From Thermoanaerobacterales bacterium (GTDB lineage Bacteria > Bacillota > Thermosediminibacteria > Thermosediminibacterales > Tepidanaerobacteraceae), in contig DUNY01000153.1 of NCBI GenBank assembly GCA_012839145.1, positions 1 through 20,356 of the forward strand: a stretch of 20,356 nucleotides of DNA, written 5' to 3'. Below are positions 1 to 7,623 of the stretch, in pieces. Each line of letters starts with the position of its first letter. Within the stretch, counting starts at the first letter, position 1. The notes below the pieces were generated by a model. It did no database searches and was not told the origin of the DNA. It saw nothing but the letters and a program-made list of their open reading frames with translations. A program made the translations under genes and the position numbers.

Positions 1-311
1 AAGATAAGAAAAGCACTCATAATCAGATAGAAAAAATAATTAAGATAGTATCTGGTCCTTTTTGGTAATATATCATATAATATTTCTACTTTTGGGTGTT
101 CGCTATTTCGATATATAGACACTGAAGTTAAAAAAACACAATATATTATTAGAAATCTAGCCAATTCTTCGCTCCATGGAAATGAGAAGTTAAAAAAGTA
201 TCGAGTAAACACCTGTAATATCATGATAAAGAATGACCCAAGCAGAAAAAAGGATGCTATGTATTGGCATAACTTGTTAACATTTTTCAGAAAAGCGTCA
301 AATTGCCTCAT
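1..311 (-). CDS. dctQ: TRAP transporter small permease, DctQ family (3' end off window)
   Basis: The open frame runs from an ATG at 311 off the left edge (103 codons visible). It is preceded by GGAGG with good spacing. The translation starts MRQFDAFLKNVNKLCQ and continues into a first hydrophobic helix. The DctQ-like stretch FTRYFFNFSFPWSEELARF follows at about residues 36-54, then a second helix and an EILYDILP segment before a third hydrophobic stretch is cut. The pattern TRY...PWSEELAR is characteristic of the four-helix small membrane subunit of TRAP transporters, which partners the large permease DctM and the periplasmic/lipoprotein binding protein. The binding protein gene dctP lies directly upstream in the same operon, and dctM is expected just beyond the edge. 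The family assignment is secure; the transported substrate is not visible here. Confidence 0.9.
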   Translation of the reverse strand, partial: MRQFDAFLKNVNKLCQYIASFFLLGSFFIMILQVFTRYFFNFSFPWSEELARFLIIYCVFLTSVSIYRNSEHPKVEILYDILPKRTRYYLNYFFYLIMSAFLI

Positions 312-354
312 GGAATACCTCCTACACAGGTTTGTGCTTTTTTCTCAGTAAAGA

Positions 355-395
355 ATACACGACCTGTCTGTAGCAACAAGCCGTGTATGACAGAC
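355..395 (-). other. Intercistronic RNA structure between dctP and dctQ
   Basis: The 110-nt spacer between dctP and dctQ contains two interleaved complementary pairs. ATACACG (355-361) pairs with CGTGTAT (382-388). GTCTGT (366-371) pairs with ACAGAC (390-395), or in a shifted register CTGTC (364-368) with GACAG (389-393). Because they interleave, they can form either alternative hairpins or an H-type pseudoknot. No T-tract follows, so this is not a classic terminator. By analogy with other binding-protein transport operons, such a structure could protect the dctP mRNA or lower dctQM expression; that role is inference. Confidence 0.4.
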
Positions 396-421
396 TGACG
401 CGCTGACCTTTTTATTATAGA

Positions 422-1507
422 TTATTTGCTTTTTTCATCAATTAAGAGCAATAAGTCTTCAAGCATTTCCGGGTTGGACATATTTTTCTTAATATACTCA
501 AGAACTACCGGTTGGGTGGCTTCCTTGAACTGATTATACTCTTCGTTGGTTAGCTCATAAACCTGCATCCCTTTGTCTTTGAGAGTCTGAAGAGCGGCAA
601 AGTCCTGTTCATTTACCATTTGCCTGTGTACCATGCTTGAAGAATAAGCGCATTCATTTATAACACTTTTTAAGTCGTCATCCAAAGAATTGTAAAAATC
701 ATCGTTTATAAACCAAGTGTTAAGCAATGTAATGTGACCGTCCAAGGTCAAGTATTTCTGAACTTCATATAACTTGGCATATTGAATGTTGAAAAGGGGG
801 TTTTCCTGACCATCTACAACGCCTGTCTGCAATGCGGAATATAGTTCTGCCCATGCAATAGGAGTGGGTGAAGCACCAAGGGCTTTGAACAGTTCCATAT
901 GAGCCGGAACTTCCATAGTCCTAATCTTGAGGCCCGTCATGTCGTCAGGTGATTTTACTTCTCTTTTGTTGTTAGTTGTATGTCTGAGACCTTCCAGCAG
1001 CAGAGCGATAGGTCTTATGCCACAGGCCTCGGCTGTCTTATCGGCTAAATTTTGGAAAAACTCCGTATCTCCCTTTACAATTTCCCAGGCGGTTTCCACA
1101 TCTGGAAACATATAGGGAACTTCAAACATGTTAAAATTATCATAGTAAGAGCCCGCAATCATACCGGTGGCACATAGGCTTGACTGAATAATACCTTGCT
1201 CAACCTGCTGAAGGGTAGATTGCTGGTCGCCTAACTGGCCGGCTGGGTAAAGTTCTACAAGAATTCTGCCGTTGGATTTTTCTTCAACTTCTTTCTTAAA
1301 GTTATCAACACAACCGGAAACAGGATGACCTTTTGGGTCAGCAGTTTCCGCCCATGCCAGTTTCAAAACTATAGGTTCATCAGAGTTGCCGGAATTTTGA
1401 ATGTCAGAATTACCGGAAGTCTCAGAGGGTTCGTTTCCACATGATGTCAGTGATACCATAAGTACTAGGGCTAGAACAAACGAAACCAGTTTGGCAAACT
1501 TTTTCAC
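422..1507 (-). CDS. dctP: TRAP transporter solute-binding lipoprotein, DctP family
   Basis: This is a DctP-type extracytoplasmic receptor of about 361 residues that delivers a carboxylate-type solute to a TRAP permease. The N-terminus VKKFAKLVSFVLALVLMV followed by SLTSCGN is a lipoprotein signal with lipobox LTSC, so the protein is probably anchored by a lipidated Cys on the outer face of the membrane. Family marks are the KIRTMEVPAHMELFKALG segment, with the Arg that usually contacts the solute carboxylate, then PTPIAWAELYSALQTG and VDGQENPLFN. I chose the GTG at 1507. GGAGG at 1516-1520 lies 8 nt before it, whereas the ATG at 1522 overlaps that same ribosome site and would add only five residues. 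It is followed by dctQ and preceded, 78 nt away, by a DapA-family gene. The substrate is inferred only from context (sugar-acid-type enzymes). Confidence 0.93.
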   Translation of the reverse strand: MKKFAKLVSFVLALVLMVSLTSCGNEPSETSGNSDIQNSGNSDEPIVLKLAWAETADPKGHPVSGCVDNFKKEVEEKSNGRILVELYPAGQLGDQQSTLQQVEQGIIQSSLCATGMIAGSYYDNFNMFEVPYMFPDVETAWEIVKGDTEFFQNLADKTAEACGIRPIALLLEGLRHTTNNKREVKSPDDMTGLKIRTMEVPAHMELFKALGASPTPIAWAELYSALQTGVVDGQENPLFNIQYAKLYEVQKYLTLDGHITLLNTWFINDDFYNSLDDDLKSVINECAYSSSMVHRQMVNEQDFAALQTLKDKGMQVYELTNEEYNQFKEATQPVVLEYIKKNMSNPEMLEDLLLLIDEKSK

Positions 1508-1585
1508 AATTATTACCTCCATTTATTTTCATTTTTTAACAGCCGTATGATTTTATCCGTGCAAAACAATATAATAAATCATAAA

Positions 1586-2476
1586 TTATATCATGTTCAG
1601 AGCCTTTAATCTCAGTCTTATCTCTTTCTTCTCCTCTTCAGAAGCGGGGATGAAAGGTGACCGTGGATAGCACTTTACAATTCCTCTAATCTCGAGCATG
1701 GCATAAACTGCCAACTGAGTGGATTTGGCCAGGTACATGATATCCCGCAACTCGTTGACCTGAAACTGTGTTTGCCGGCAATCATCATATCGACCTTCCA
1801 TGCCCTCAATCCACATTTTTTTACAGATTTCCGGGAAAGCATTGCCCAATCCTGGAATAAAGGCTTCGGTTCCCAGCACTCGGGACTGAAGCCACATGGC
1901 CTCGGTACCAGAAGCTACGTCAAAGCGCTCGTCTTTCAGAGTCCTTATATAGTTGGCATGGGTCATTATATCAAAAGTCGCATCTTTGATACCCTTAACC
2001 CCTACCTCCTCCTTGAGCCTCTTTATTAAGGGAAGATCCATCAAATAGCCCTGAAAACTGACATTGTTGTAAACATAAACCGGGAAATCATCACCGACCG
2101 CTTGCACGATTTCACGATAGAATTGACATATACTGTCAGCATTATGCTTATAGTAAAATGGACCTACTGCAGATACAGCTGCGGCGCCTATGGTTTTCGC
2201 ATGTGCAGCTAAATCTGCAGCTGTTCTGGAATCGGCAGTACCCACATGCACTGTAACCGGTATTTTGCCTCCTACAGTATTCATTACAATCTCAGCTATT
2301 TTCTTTCTCTCTTCTGGCTGAAGTAAAGCAGTAGAACCATAGGATCCTGTGATGAAAAGACCGTGAACCTCATCTTTTAGAAAACTTACCAAAGTTACGA
2401 GACCTTCATAGTCCACCTCACCGTTTTCCTTAAATGGAGTAATCATAGGTGGTATAACACCTTTCATTCTGTACAT
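1586..2476 (-). CDS. DapA/NanA-family class I aldolase or lyase of the TRAP catabolic cluster
   Basis: This 296-residue protein belongs to the dihydrodipicolinate synthase/N-acetylneuraminate lyase family of pyruvate-forming or pyruvate-using Schiff-base enzymes. It has PPMITPF near residue 10, the substrate loop GSYGSTALL at about 44-52 in place of the usual GTTGE, the catalytic Tyr in VYVYNN (Tyr136) and the Schiff-base Lys in GIKDAT (Lys164). It lacks the NVPGR motif typical of true DapA, so lysine biosynthesis is unlikely. An aldolase for a 2-keto-3-deoxy sugar acid or related keto acid fits the neighbours: kinase, dehydrogenase and TRAP uptake. The start ATG at 2476 has AGGAAGG 8 nt upstream. 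The gene begins 2 nt after the stop of the kinase gene, which suggests translational coupling. The exact substrate is unknown. Confidence 0.87.
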   Translation of the reverse strand: MYRMKGVIPPMITPFKENGEVDYEGLVTLVSFLKDEVHGLFITGSYGSTALLQPEERKKIAEIVMNTVGGKIPVTVHVGTADSRTAADLAAHAKTIGAAAVSAVGPFYYKHNADSICQFYREIVQAVGDDFPVYVYNNVSFQGYLMDLPLIKRLKEEVGVKGIKDATFDIMTHANYIRTLKDERFDVASGTEAMWLQSRVLGTEAFIPGLGNAFPEICKKMWIEGMEGRYDDCRQTQFQVNELRDIMYLAKSTQLAVYAMLEIRGIVKCYPRSPFIPASEEEKKEIRLRLKALNMI

Positions 2477-2478
2477 GG

Positions 2479-3522
2479 TTAATTCCTTCCTTTCTCAGGC
2501 TTATAATGTTTTAATATATTTTTAGCCGTGATAATGACTCCTTTAATTGTCATGTCGGCAATGGCCTGCTCGTCATAAATGCTTTCCACTTCAACGTCAC
2601 TTCCAAGATATTGTTTTATTAGATAGGTATATAACTTGCATCTTAGCCGGTGACCAAATAAAATATATTTAGAAGTCTTGTAGCCTTGATTGTTAAAGTC
2701 CATAAAGGCTTTCATGTCGTCCACCGCTATAGCCGCATCTACAAACAGTGTTCTTTCTTCACTATTAGTTTTTAACAGAACCTGCATAAATCGAGGCATT
2801 AACATAGTCCTTATAAAACCTGCGTTTTCCGCACAATCCTTAGCAATAGCTACTATCTCTTCAAAACTGTAGCCACCGGCCTCTTCACCACCCTGGCAAT
2901 CAACTATGCTTTTTCCTACGTTGGTGGCAGTTTTAAGTGCTTCAAAGATTTGTCCGCTCATGGTGGTTAGGCAGCTTCTTATTTTTCCTTCCTTGTCCAT
3001 ATGAATCAGCTTTGTATGTGAACTAAGCACTACGATATTGACCGGCAGCTGGGGTTTTAGTTCCTCTAAAATGCCCATGCATTGAACCTCTTCGCCCCGC
3101 ATGAAATCCACTTGCCGTATTTTGTGGGCTGTAGCATCCTCACCATAGTTATTTCTGACTCCTCTGATGAAGTAAATCGGCACCCCTATATCTAAAACCT
3201 TCGGATCCTTTACGACCTCAATATGATCCGACAACTCCTTAAGGCCGCAAGGTGCTACCAAATGAGGGATTTCTATAAGACCTATCTCCGATGTAATCAT
3301 GCCGGAAGCTATGGCAAACTTGATTTTTGTGTTATCTATTCCATGCTCCTTTAATATCATAAAATATAGCTGTTCTACTCCATTTTTCAATGCTTGCCTA
3401 GAACCGGTTATGGATGTGTCTCTTACACCGATTTTTTTTGTTCCTTGTGCGATTAACTCACTGTCATCAGATAATATAAATATTGTTGTGTTAGTCGTAC
3501 CACAATCTATTACAGCAAACAT
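2479..3522 (-). CDS. 2-dehydro-3-deoxygalactonokinase (DgoK) family sugar-acid kinase
   Basis: The 347-residue product looks like DgoK, the ATP-dependent kinase that phosphorylates 2-keto-3-deoxy-galactonate in sugar-acid breakdown. The N-terminal phosphate-binding loop is AVIDCGTTNTTIFIL. Further DgoK-like marks are ASGMITSEIGLIEIPHL at about residue 72, the FMRGEEVQ segment, VVLSSHTKLI and TTMSGQIFEAL. E. coli DgoK is about 290 residues, so this member is longer, mostly in the C-terminal part. The ATG at 3522 has GGAGGGG upstream. It sits 18 nt after the dehydrogenase gene and 2 nt before the aldolase gene. The kinase plus a Schiff-base aldolase suggests conversion of a keto-deoxy sugar acid to pyruvate and a triose or triose phosphate. 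The true substrate could be another keto-deoxy acid. Confidence 0.85.
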   Translation of the reverse strand: MFAVIDCGTTNTTIFILSDDSELIAQGTKKIGVRDTSITGSRQALKNGVEQLYFMILKEHGIDNTKIKFAIASGMITSEIGLIEIPHLVAPCGLKELSDHIEVVKDPKVLDIGVPIYFIRGVRNNYGEDATAHKIRQVDFMRGEEVQCMGILEELKPQLPVNIVVLSSHTKLIHMDKEGKIRSCLTTMSGQIFEALKTATNVGKSIVDCQGGEEAGGYSFEEIVAIAKDCAENAGFIRTMLMPRFMQVLLKTNSEERTLFVDAAIAVDDMKAFMDFNNQGYKTSKYILFGHRLRCKLYTYLIKQYLGSDVEVESIYDEQAIADMTIKGVIITAKNILKHYKPEKGRN

Positions 3523-3540
3523 ACTTTCTCCCCTCCAATG

Positions 3541-4518
3541 CTATTTATTTAGTACTTCCTTGTTTACAAGATTTTTTGGTAGCTGACCGGACAACACACG
3601 AACAACCTCTTCGCCTACCATCCGTTGAAGGGTAGCTATAGATTCCTCACTATACCAAGCATTGTGAGGCGTTATAATGACATTATCCATATACAAAAGT
3701 GGACTATCCTGAGGAATCGGTTCCTTCTCAGTAACATCCAGCCCTGCAGCTGCAATCCTACCCCTTTGCAAAGCCTCAATCAAAGCCGTTTCGTCGATAA
3801 TTCCACCACGGGCCGTATTTATCACAATGGCACCGGATTTCATTTTGTCAAACTGCTTTCTGCTTAACATATGCCTTGTCTGGTCATTCAGAGGGCAATG
3901 GACCGATATGTAATCAGAATTTTGTAGCAGTATATCCAGCTCCACCGGGGTCACACCGTATTCCTTAGGGACATTTTCATTTACATAGGGGTCATAGCAG
4001 AGAATTTTTACTCCAAAACCTGACATCTTCTTAGCCACCATTATAGGTATGCGACCAAAGCCCACTAATCCCAGCGTTTTTCCGCTTACGCGATAAAGAG
4101 GTTTGCTGACAGTATAATCCCATTTACCCTCCTTAACAGAAGCAGCCAATGGAATGATTTTTTTAGACAATGCCAACAGTAAAGTAATTGCATGGTTTGA
4201 CACCTCGTCAATGCCATAATCAGGTACATTTGCTACATAAATTCCTTTGGAGGTGGCAGCGGCAAGGTCTATGTTGTCAACACCGATGGCATACCGCACA
4301 ATCAACTTGCATTTTTTCATAGCATCTATGACCTTTTTTGTTATAGGTGCGAATTGAACAATTACTGCATCCGCATCTTGAACCAGTTCTACCAATGCGT
4401 CCTCATCTTTGCATTGATTAGCGCTCAGTTCAACTCCTTCCAGTTTGGCTAGCTCCGCCTTTTCCATATCCAGTGTTTCATACCAGTAATCTGTGATCAC
4501 TACTTTTTGTCTTAACAT
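3541..4518 (-). CDS. D-isomer-specific 2-hydroxyacid dehydrogenase (SerA/CtBP-like)
   Basis: This 325-residue NAD(P)-dependent oxidoreductase has the full D-2-hydroxyacid dehydrogenase layout: a split substrate domain (about 1-100 and 290-325) around a Rossmann domain. The nucleotide loop is TLGLVGFGRIP at about 148-158, in which the third Gly of GxGxxG is Pro. The catalytic residues are visible as Arg237 in NTARGG, Glu266 in TEKEP and His285 in ITPHNA. Members reduce keto acids such as hydroxypyruvate, glyoxylate or 2-ketogluconate, or act in reverse. It is the first gene of the catabolic run after iclR and probably handles an entry or side-product hydroxy acid. The start ATG at 4518 follows AAGGAG with 7 nt spacing. 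Confidence 0.9.
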   Translation of the reverse strand: MLRQKVVITDYWYETLDMEKAELAKLEGVELSANQCKDEDALVELVQDADAVIVQFAPITKKVIDAMKKCKLIVRYAIGVDNIDLAAATSKGIYVANVPDYGIDEVSNHAITLLLALSKKIIPLAASVKEGKWDYTVSKPLYRVSGKTLGLVGFGRIPIMVAKKMSGFGVKILCYDPYVNENVPKEYGVTPVELDILLQNSDYISVHCPLNDQTRHMLSRKQFDKMKSGAIVINTARGGIIDETALIEALQRGRIAAAGLDVTEKEPIPQDSPLLYMDNVIITPHNAWYSEESIATLQRMVGEEVVRVLSGQLPKNLVNKEVLNK

Positions 4519-4548
4519 TCTCGTTCTCCTTTACATATAAAGAATAAT

Positions 4549-4564
4549 TTGTATATAAATACAA
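4549..4564. promoter_or_regulatory. Palindromic operator candidate upstream of the catabolic genes
   Basis: The sequence TTGTAT-N4-ATACAA is a perfect 6+6 inverted repeat. It starts 31 bp upstream of the dehydrogenase start, in the 171-bp AT-rich gap after iclR. Its size (16 bp, two-fold symmetric) suits a dimeric winged-helix regulator such as the adjacent IclR protein. A weak -35/-10 pair (TTGTAT, 17 nt, TTTATA) overlaps it. Binding is inference. AT-rich palindromes also arise by chance, so confidence is modest. Confidence 0.35.
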
Positions 4565-4677
4565 CTATATATAAGACTTAAGTATGAAAATCTTACATCC
4601 AGCTGACATAAATTGTGGAGCTTTGGAAAAAAATATATTTTTATACAGTAAAAACCACTTTCATTTAGTAATTAAAA

Positions 4678-4701
4678 AAAATAAAAGGGTTATCTATACC
4701 C
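4678..4701 (-). terminator. Weak terminator-like hairpin at the end of iclR
   Basis: On the minus strand GGGT and ACCC (4701-4698 and 4690-4687) can form a 4-bp stem with a 7-nt loop across the iclR stop codon, followed by TTTT-A-TTTTTTTT. The stem is short, so it would at most terminate part of the transcripts running from iclR into the catabolic genes. Confidence 0.3.
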
Positions 4702-5487
4702 AAGGTCGACAGAAATCTGCTTAGCTACTTTTAATAAAGCTTTTTGGTTTTTATCTTTATTTTTTCCGTAAATAATATTTTTAATGCCACCTAAGCTTAT
4801 TCCTGCAACCATTTTACCCTCATAGTCTTTAATCGGAGCGCAAATTGATCCTATATATTCTTCATTTTCACAGTTGCTGTAAGCAACCCCGGTTTTTCTG
4901 ATCTCTGCAATTACTTTCAAAATTTGTTCTACATCAGTTAAAGTCTTATCGGTAAACTTGGTAAGTTGTTTTTTTGCCAAAATAGCACGGATTTCGTCGT
5001 CTGTATGTTCAGCCAGATACAGTCTGCCTATACCGGACGAATGGAGTGGTAAAATATATCCGGCTCGTGCTGCCATCTGAGGCCAAGTGTTTGCAGTATT
5101 CGGAAACACTTTGTCTATTACCACAATTTCATCATTAACATAGTCCACTTTAGCAAGATAGACTACAAGACCTGTCTCATCTGCCAATGGCTTCATATGC
5201 TGCTGTGCTACATTATGTACATCAATTGAATTGTACATAGACATACCAAGACGATACAATGCGATATCTAAACTATATTGTTTAGTATTGCTGTCAAAAG
5301 CTACAAACCCGTTTTTGTTTAAAGTGTATAAAATTCGCATTGCAGTACTGGCATTAATACCGGTTTCCTCACATATCTCCATAAGTGTCAACGATTTGCT
5401 ATCATTATAGTTGTCGCTATTAAACACTTGGAGCACTTTTAATGCTTTTTCCACTGACTGGATCGTATAATCATTCTTTGTGTTCAT
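4690..5487 (-). CDS. IclR-family transcriptional regulator
   Basis: A regulator of about 265 residues with the IclR layout: an N-terminal winged helix-turn-helix (YTIQSVEKALKVLQVF, then LMEICEETGINASTAMRIL, the recognition helix region) and a C-terminal GAF-like effector domain ending in the GSICAPIKDYEGKMVAGISL segment. IclR proteins commonly bind small carboxylates and control adjacent catabolic genes; here they are the downstream dehydrogenase, kinase, aldolase and TRAP transporter. I favour the ATG at 5487. GAGG lies a few bases before it, while the ATG at 5505 has no ribosome site and sits inside a palindrome (5498-5516). The upstream ATG would add six residues. Its own promoter is clear. 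Repressor versus activator cannot be told from the sequence. Confidence 0.88.
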   Translation of the reverse strand: MNTKNDYTIQSVEKALKVLQVFNSDNYNDSKSLTLMEICEETGINASTAMRILYTLNKNGFVAFDSNTKQYSLDIALYRLGMSMYNSIDVHNVAQQHMKPLADETGLVVYLAKVDYVNDEIVVIDKVFPNTANTWPQMAARAGYILPLHSSGIGRLYLAEHTDDEIRAILAKKQLTKFTDKTLTDVEQILKVIAEIRKTGVAYSNCENEEYIGSICAPIKDYEGKMVAGISLGGIKNIIYGKNKDKNQKALLKVAKQISVDLGYR

Positions 5488-5497
5488 AATCCCCTCT

Positions 5498-5516
5498 ATT
5501 TTCATTCTATGAAAAT
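5498..5516. promoter_or_regulatory. Palindromic operator candidate in the iclR leader
   Basis: ATTTTCA-N5-TGAAAAT is a perfect 7+7 inverted repeat lying about 15-33 nt downstream of the predicted iclR transcription start. The form (TGAAA half-sites with a short spacer) resembles sites of IclR-family regulators such as KdgR. An operator here would block elongation or initiation and give autoregulation. Half-sites TGAAAAT also occur at 4585-4591 upstream of the dehydrogenase, without a partner arm. The regulatory role is inferred. Confidence 0.45.
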
Positions 5517-5537
5517 TGTTTTTATTTTTCTAACTTT

Positions 5538-5566
5538 AGTATACTTAACAATTAAAAGTTTGTCAA
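5538..5566 (-). promoter_or_regulatory. Sigma-A type promoter for iclR
   Basis: On the minus strand, TTGACA (5566-5561, consensus) is followed by 17 nt and TATACT (5543-5538, 5 of 6). The predicted start of transcription is near 5531, giving a short leader that contains the 5498-5516 palindrome. Confidence 0.8.
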
Positions 5567-5662
5567 TATAAAATTTCTGCAAATTTGATCTATAACTAAT
5601 ATGTCGGTTAGTATGACATCAATGTGAGATGTTGGCTGACTTGAACAGAGCCACTTTTTGCT

Positions 5663-6550
5663 TTATCTGGATTTTCCCCTTAATAACAACTCATAAGCCT
5701 GGTTCCTTGAAAGCCCTAATTCCACGGCGGCTTTTTTCAGAGCTTGTTTATTAGTAAGACCTTCGGTCATTTTTTTTTGCATGATTGATTGAAGTTTATT
5801 TATCAAATCTCTTCTTGAAAGTTCGTGTTCAATTACACCATTTTCCCATACTTGGCTGGATTTTTGCTCAGAATTTGCACCTTCTACTACAATGACCATC
5901 TCACCTCGTGGAGGCTCGCAGTTAAACCTTTCCATCACTTCTTTTATGGTTCCTCGAATGAATTCTTCATGGATTTTGGTCATCTCTCGGGCAATGACCA
6001 CCCTTCGGTCTCCCAAAGTGTTCTGTAGTGCTTTAAGAGTTTTTATCATACGGTGAGGTGCTTCGTAAAATATCAAAGTCCGTTGCTCTGTAATCAATTC
6101 CGCCAGTCTTTGCTTTCTGTCTCGAGCTTTTTTAGGTAAAAAACCTTCAAATACGAATCGTTCGGTGCTAAGACCTGAAGCTACCAGTGCACATATGGCC
6201 GCCGCTGCTCCCGGCAGCGGCACCACTTTTATACCTGATTTAGCGGCATCTTTCACCAAATCCTCCCCCGGATCAGAAAGGCCGGGAGTTCCTGCATCTG
6301 TTACAAGAGCTATATTTTCCCCTTCTTGTAAAAAAGATATTAGATTAGGACCTTGGGTTCTTTTGTTATGCTCATGATAGCTTGTAAGGGGTGTTTTGAT
6401 TTCAAAATGGTTTAATAGTTTTATGGTTACCCGGGTATCCTCAGCGGCTATCAAATCCACTTCCTTTAATATTCTTAAAGCTCTTAAGGTAATATCCTCT
6501 AAGTTGCCGATTGGAGTTGGGCACAGATATAAAGTGCCTTGCTTTAACAT
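5663..6550 (-). CDS. rsmI: 16S rRNA (cytidine-1402-2'-O)-methyltransferase RsmI
   Basis: RsmI uses S-adenosylmethionine to 2'-O-methylate C1402 in the decoding centre of 16S rRNA. The 295-residue protein shows the tetrapyrrole-methylase fold signatures of the family: GTLYLCPTPIGNLEDITLRAL at the N-terminus, AAEDTR, then TSYHEHN, TDAGTPGLSDPG and PLPGAAAAICALVASGL, followed by GFLPKK and FYEAPHR. The start ATG at 6550 is set by GGAGG 6 nt upstream. A longer TTG-initiated reading would lack a ribosome site and run into the upstream gene. It follows trmN by 1 nt, matching the B. subtilis yabB...yabC order, but the small GIY-YIG gene (yazA) found between them in Bacillus is missing. No abrB or metS follows; an IclR/TRAP cluster does. 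Confidence 0.97.
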   Translation of the reverse strand: MLKQGTLYLCPTPIGNLEDITLRALRILKEVDLIAAEDTRVTIKLLNHFEIKTPLTSYHEHNKRTQGPNLISFLQEGENIALVTDAGTPGLSDPGEDLVKDAAKSGIKVVPLPGAAAAICALVASGLSTERFVFEGFLPKKARDRKQRLAELITEQRTLIFYEAPHRMIKTLKALQNTLGDRRVVIAREMTKIHEEFIRGTIKEVMERFNCEPPRGEMVIVVEGANSEQKSSQVWENGVIEHELSRRDLINKLQSIMQKKMTEGLTNKQALKKAAVELGLSRNQAYELLLRGKSR

Positions 6551-6551
6551 T

Positions 6552-7307
6552 TTAAACCTCCGATTGTTTTCCAAAATATATTTCTTTTATTTCATCGGTA
6601 TAACTGCCGTCATTATTGTACACCACAAGAGGCGGTAGTATTTTCAAACCGGGACCGGCGCCTTTTTGGGCCATAAGCAAAAACAAATTGGGGCTGTCCC
6701 CGGCTCTGGGGTGGATGAAACGCAAGATTTTAGGTTCCAAGCCTTGGAGTTTCATCTCATATATGGCATCTGTCAATCTGACAGTCCGGTACACCATGTA
6801 AAATCGGCCGCTGAAGGTCAAAAGTCCCCTGGCGGCCTTAACCACATCCTGCAAAGCAGCGGCCACCTCATGTCTGGCTATGGCTAAATCAGGATTTGGA
6901 CTGATTTTTCCTTCCTTTACTGTCATATACGGTGGATTTGTAACCACCACTGAAAAGCTCTCCCTACCGAAAATATTGACAGCCTCCTTTAAATTGCCAT
7001 GAATGATTTTCACCCTTTCTTGGAGTCTGTTCATCTTTATACTTCTTACAGCCCGGTCGAAAGCCCCTTGAGCGATCTCTATTCCTACAATCTCTTCAGC
7101 ATCGGTTTTAGCTGAAATTAGCAGTGCAATCACGCCGCTTCCGGTGCCCAGATCAATTATTTTGTCTTTTTTCCCCGCCTTTACAAAGTTAGCAAGCAGT
7201 ACTGCATCTATGGCAAAACGGTAAGAGTTTTTGTGTTGAATTATTTTTAGTCCATTACACAATAAATCATCTATACGCTCACCGGGGTATTTTAAAAATT
7301 TGTCCAC
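6552..7307 (-). CDS. trmN: tRNA1(Val) A37 N6-methyltransferase family protein (TrmN/YabB)
   Basis: A class I SAM-dependent methyltransferase of 251 residues, expected to N6-methylate adenine in tRNA. The N-terminal part has GERIDDLLCNGLKIIQ and then YRFAIDAVLLANFV, typical of the YabB/TrmN6 group. The SAM-binding loop is IIDLGTGSGVIALLI, followed by the acidic end of strand 2 in VGIEI. The catalytic NPPY motif is in VVTNPPYMTV. Translation starts at GTG 7307 with GAGG upstream (9 nt). It is the first gene of a two-gene unit with rsmI, driven by the promoter at 7341-7369. The enzyme family is clear; the exact tRNA target is taken from homologues. Confidence 0.9.
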   Translation of the reverse strand: MDKFLKYPGERIDDLLCNGLKIIQHKNSYRFAIDAVLLANFVKAGKKDKIIDLGTGSGVIALLISAKTDAEEIVGIEIAQGAFDRAVRSIKMNRLQERVKIIHGNLKEAVNIFGRESFSVVVTNPPYMTVKEGKISPNPDLAIARHEVAAALQDVVKAARGLLTFSGRFYMVYRTVRLTDAIYEMKLQGLEPKILRFIHPRAGDSPNLFLLMAQKGAGPGLKILPPLVVYNNDGSYTDEIKEIYFGKQSEV

Positions 7308-7340
7308 TGTACTTCGCCTCTGCCGTAAAATAGTAATTCC

Positions 7341-7369
7341 ATTATATCAAAGGCTGATTTTATTAACAA
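7341..7369 (-). promoter_or_regulatory. Sigma-A type promoter for trmN-rsmI
   Basis: On the minus strand, TTGTTA (7369-7364) is followed by 17 nt and a perfect TATAAT (7346-7341). The predicted start is near 7334, about 27 nt before the trmN GTG. Confidence 0.8.
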
Positions 7370-7623
7370 TTATTATACTGATTGTATATGTTCTAGACTG
7401 CTCTGTATGCCTTTTGTATTGTCTGTCTATTATGTGTTTTATTCTAATGTATAATTGATCCCGGTTTGACGAATATGACAGACCTTTCCTCAAGCTGTTT
7501 ATTACAAAAGTTTAGCCGTCCTTGAGCCGGTTTCCGTGCAGCTTGGCATCCTTATCCCATCCATTATGGACAAAGATCGGAAATTCATTACCTTGATTCT
7601 TCATCCATGCTCCCGATTTGTTT

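Noticed and set aside
1505..1522. Longer start (ATG 1522) for the TRAP binding protein
   Set aside because: This ATG overlaps the GGAGG that serves GTG 1507, and the extra residues precede a normal signal peptide.
4158..4518. 2-hydroxyacid dehydrogenase judged defective because the third Gly of GxGxxG is Pro
   Set aside because: GFGRIP-type loops occur in functional members of this family, and the Arg/Glu/His catalytic residues are intact.
6548..6574. Longer TTG start for rsmI inside trmN
   Set aside because: There is no ribosome site upstream of the TTG, while GGAGG is ideally placed for ATG 6550, which also gives the family's usual N-terminus.
7512..7604. 30-codon minus-strand frame (start MKNQGNEFPIF) between the symporter terminator and trmN promoter
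   Set aside because: It has a possible ribosome site, but no recognisable family, and it follows directly after a strong terminator with no visible promoter. It may be a decayed fragment; not called as a gene.
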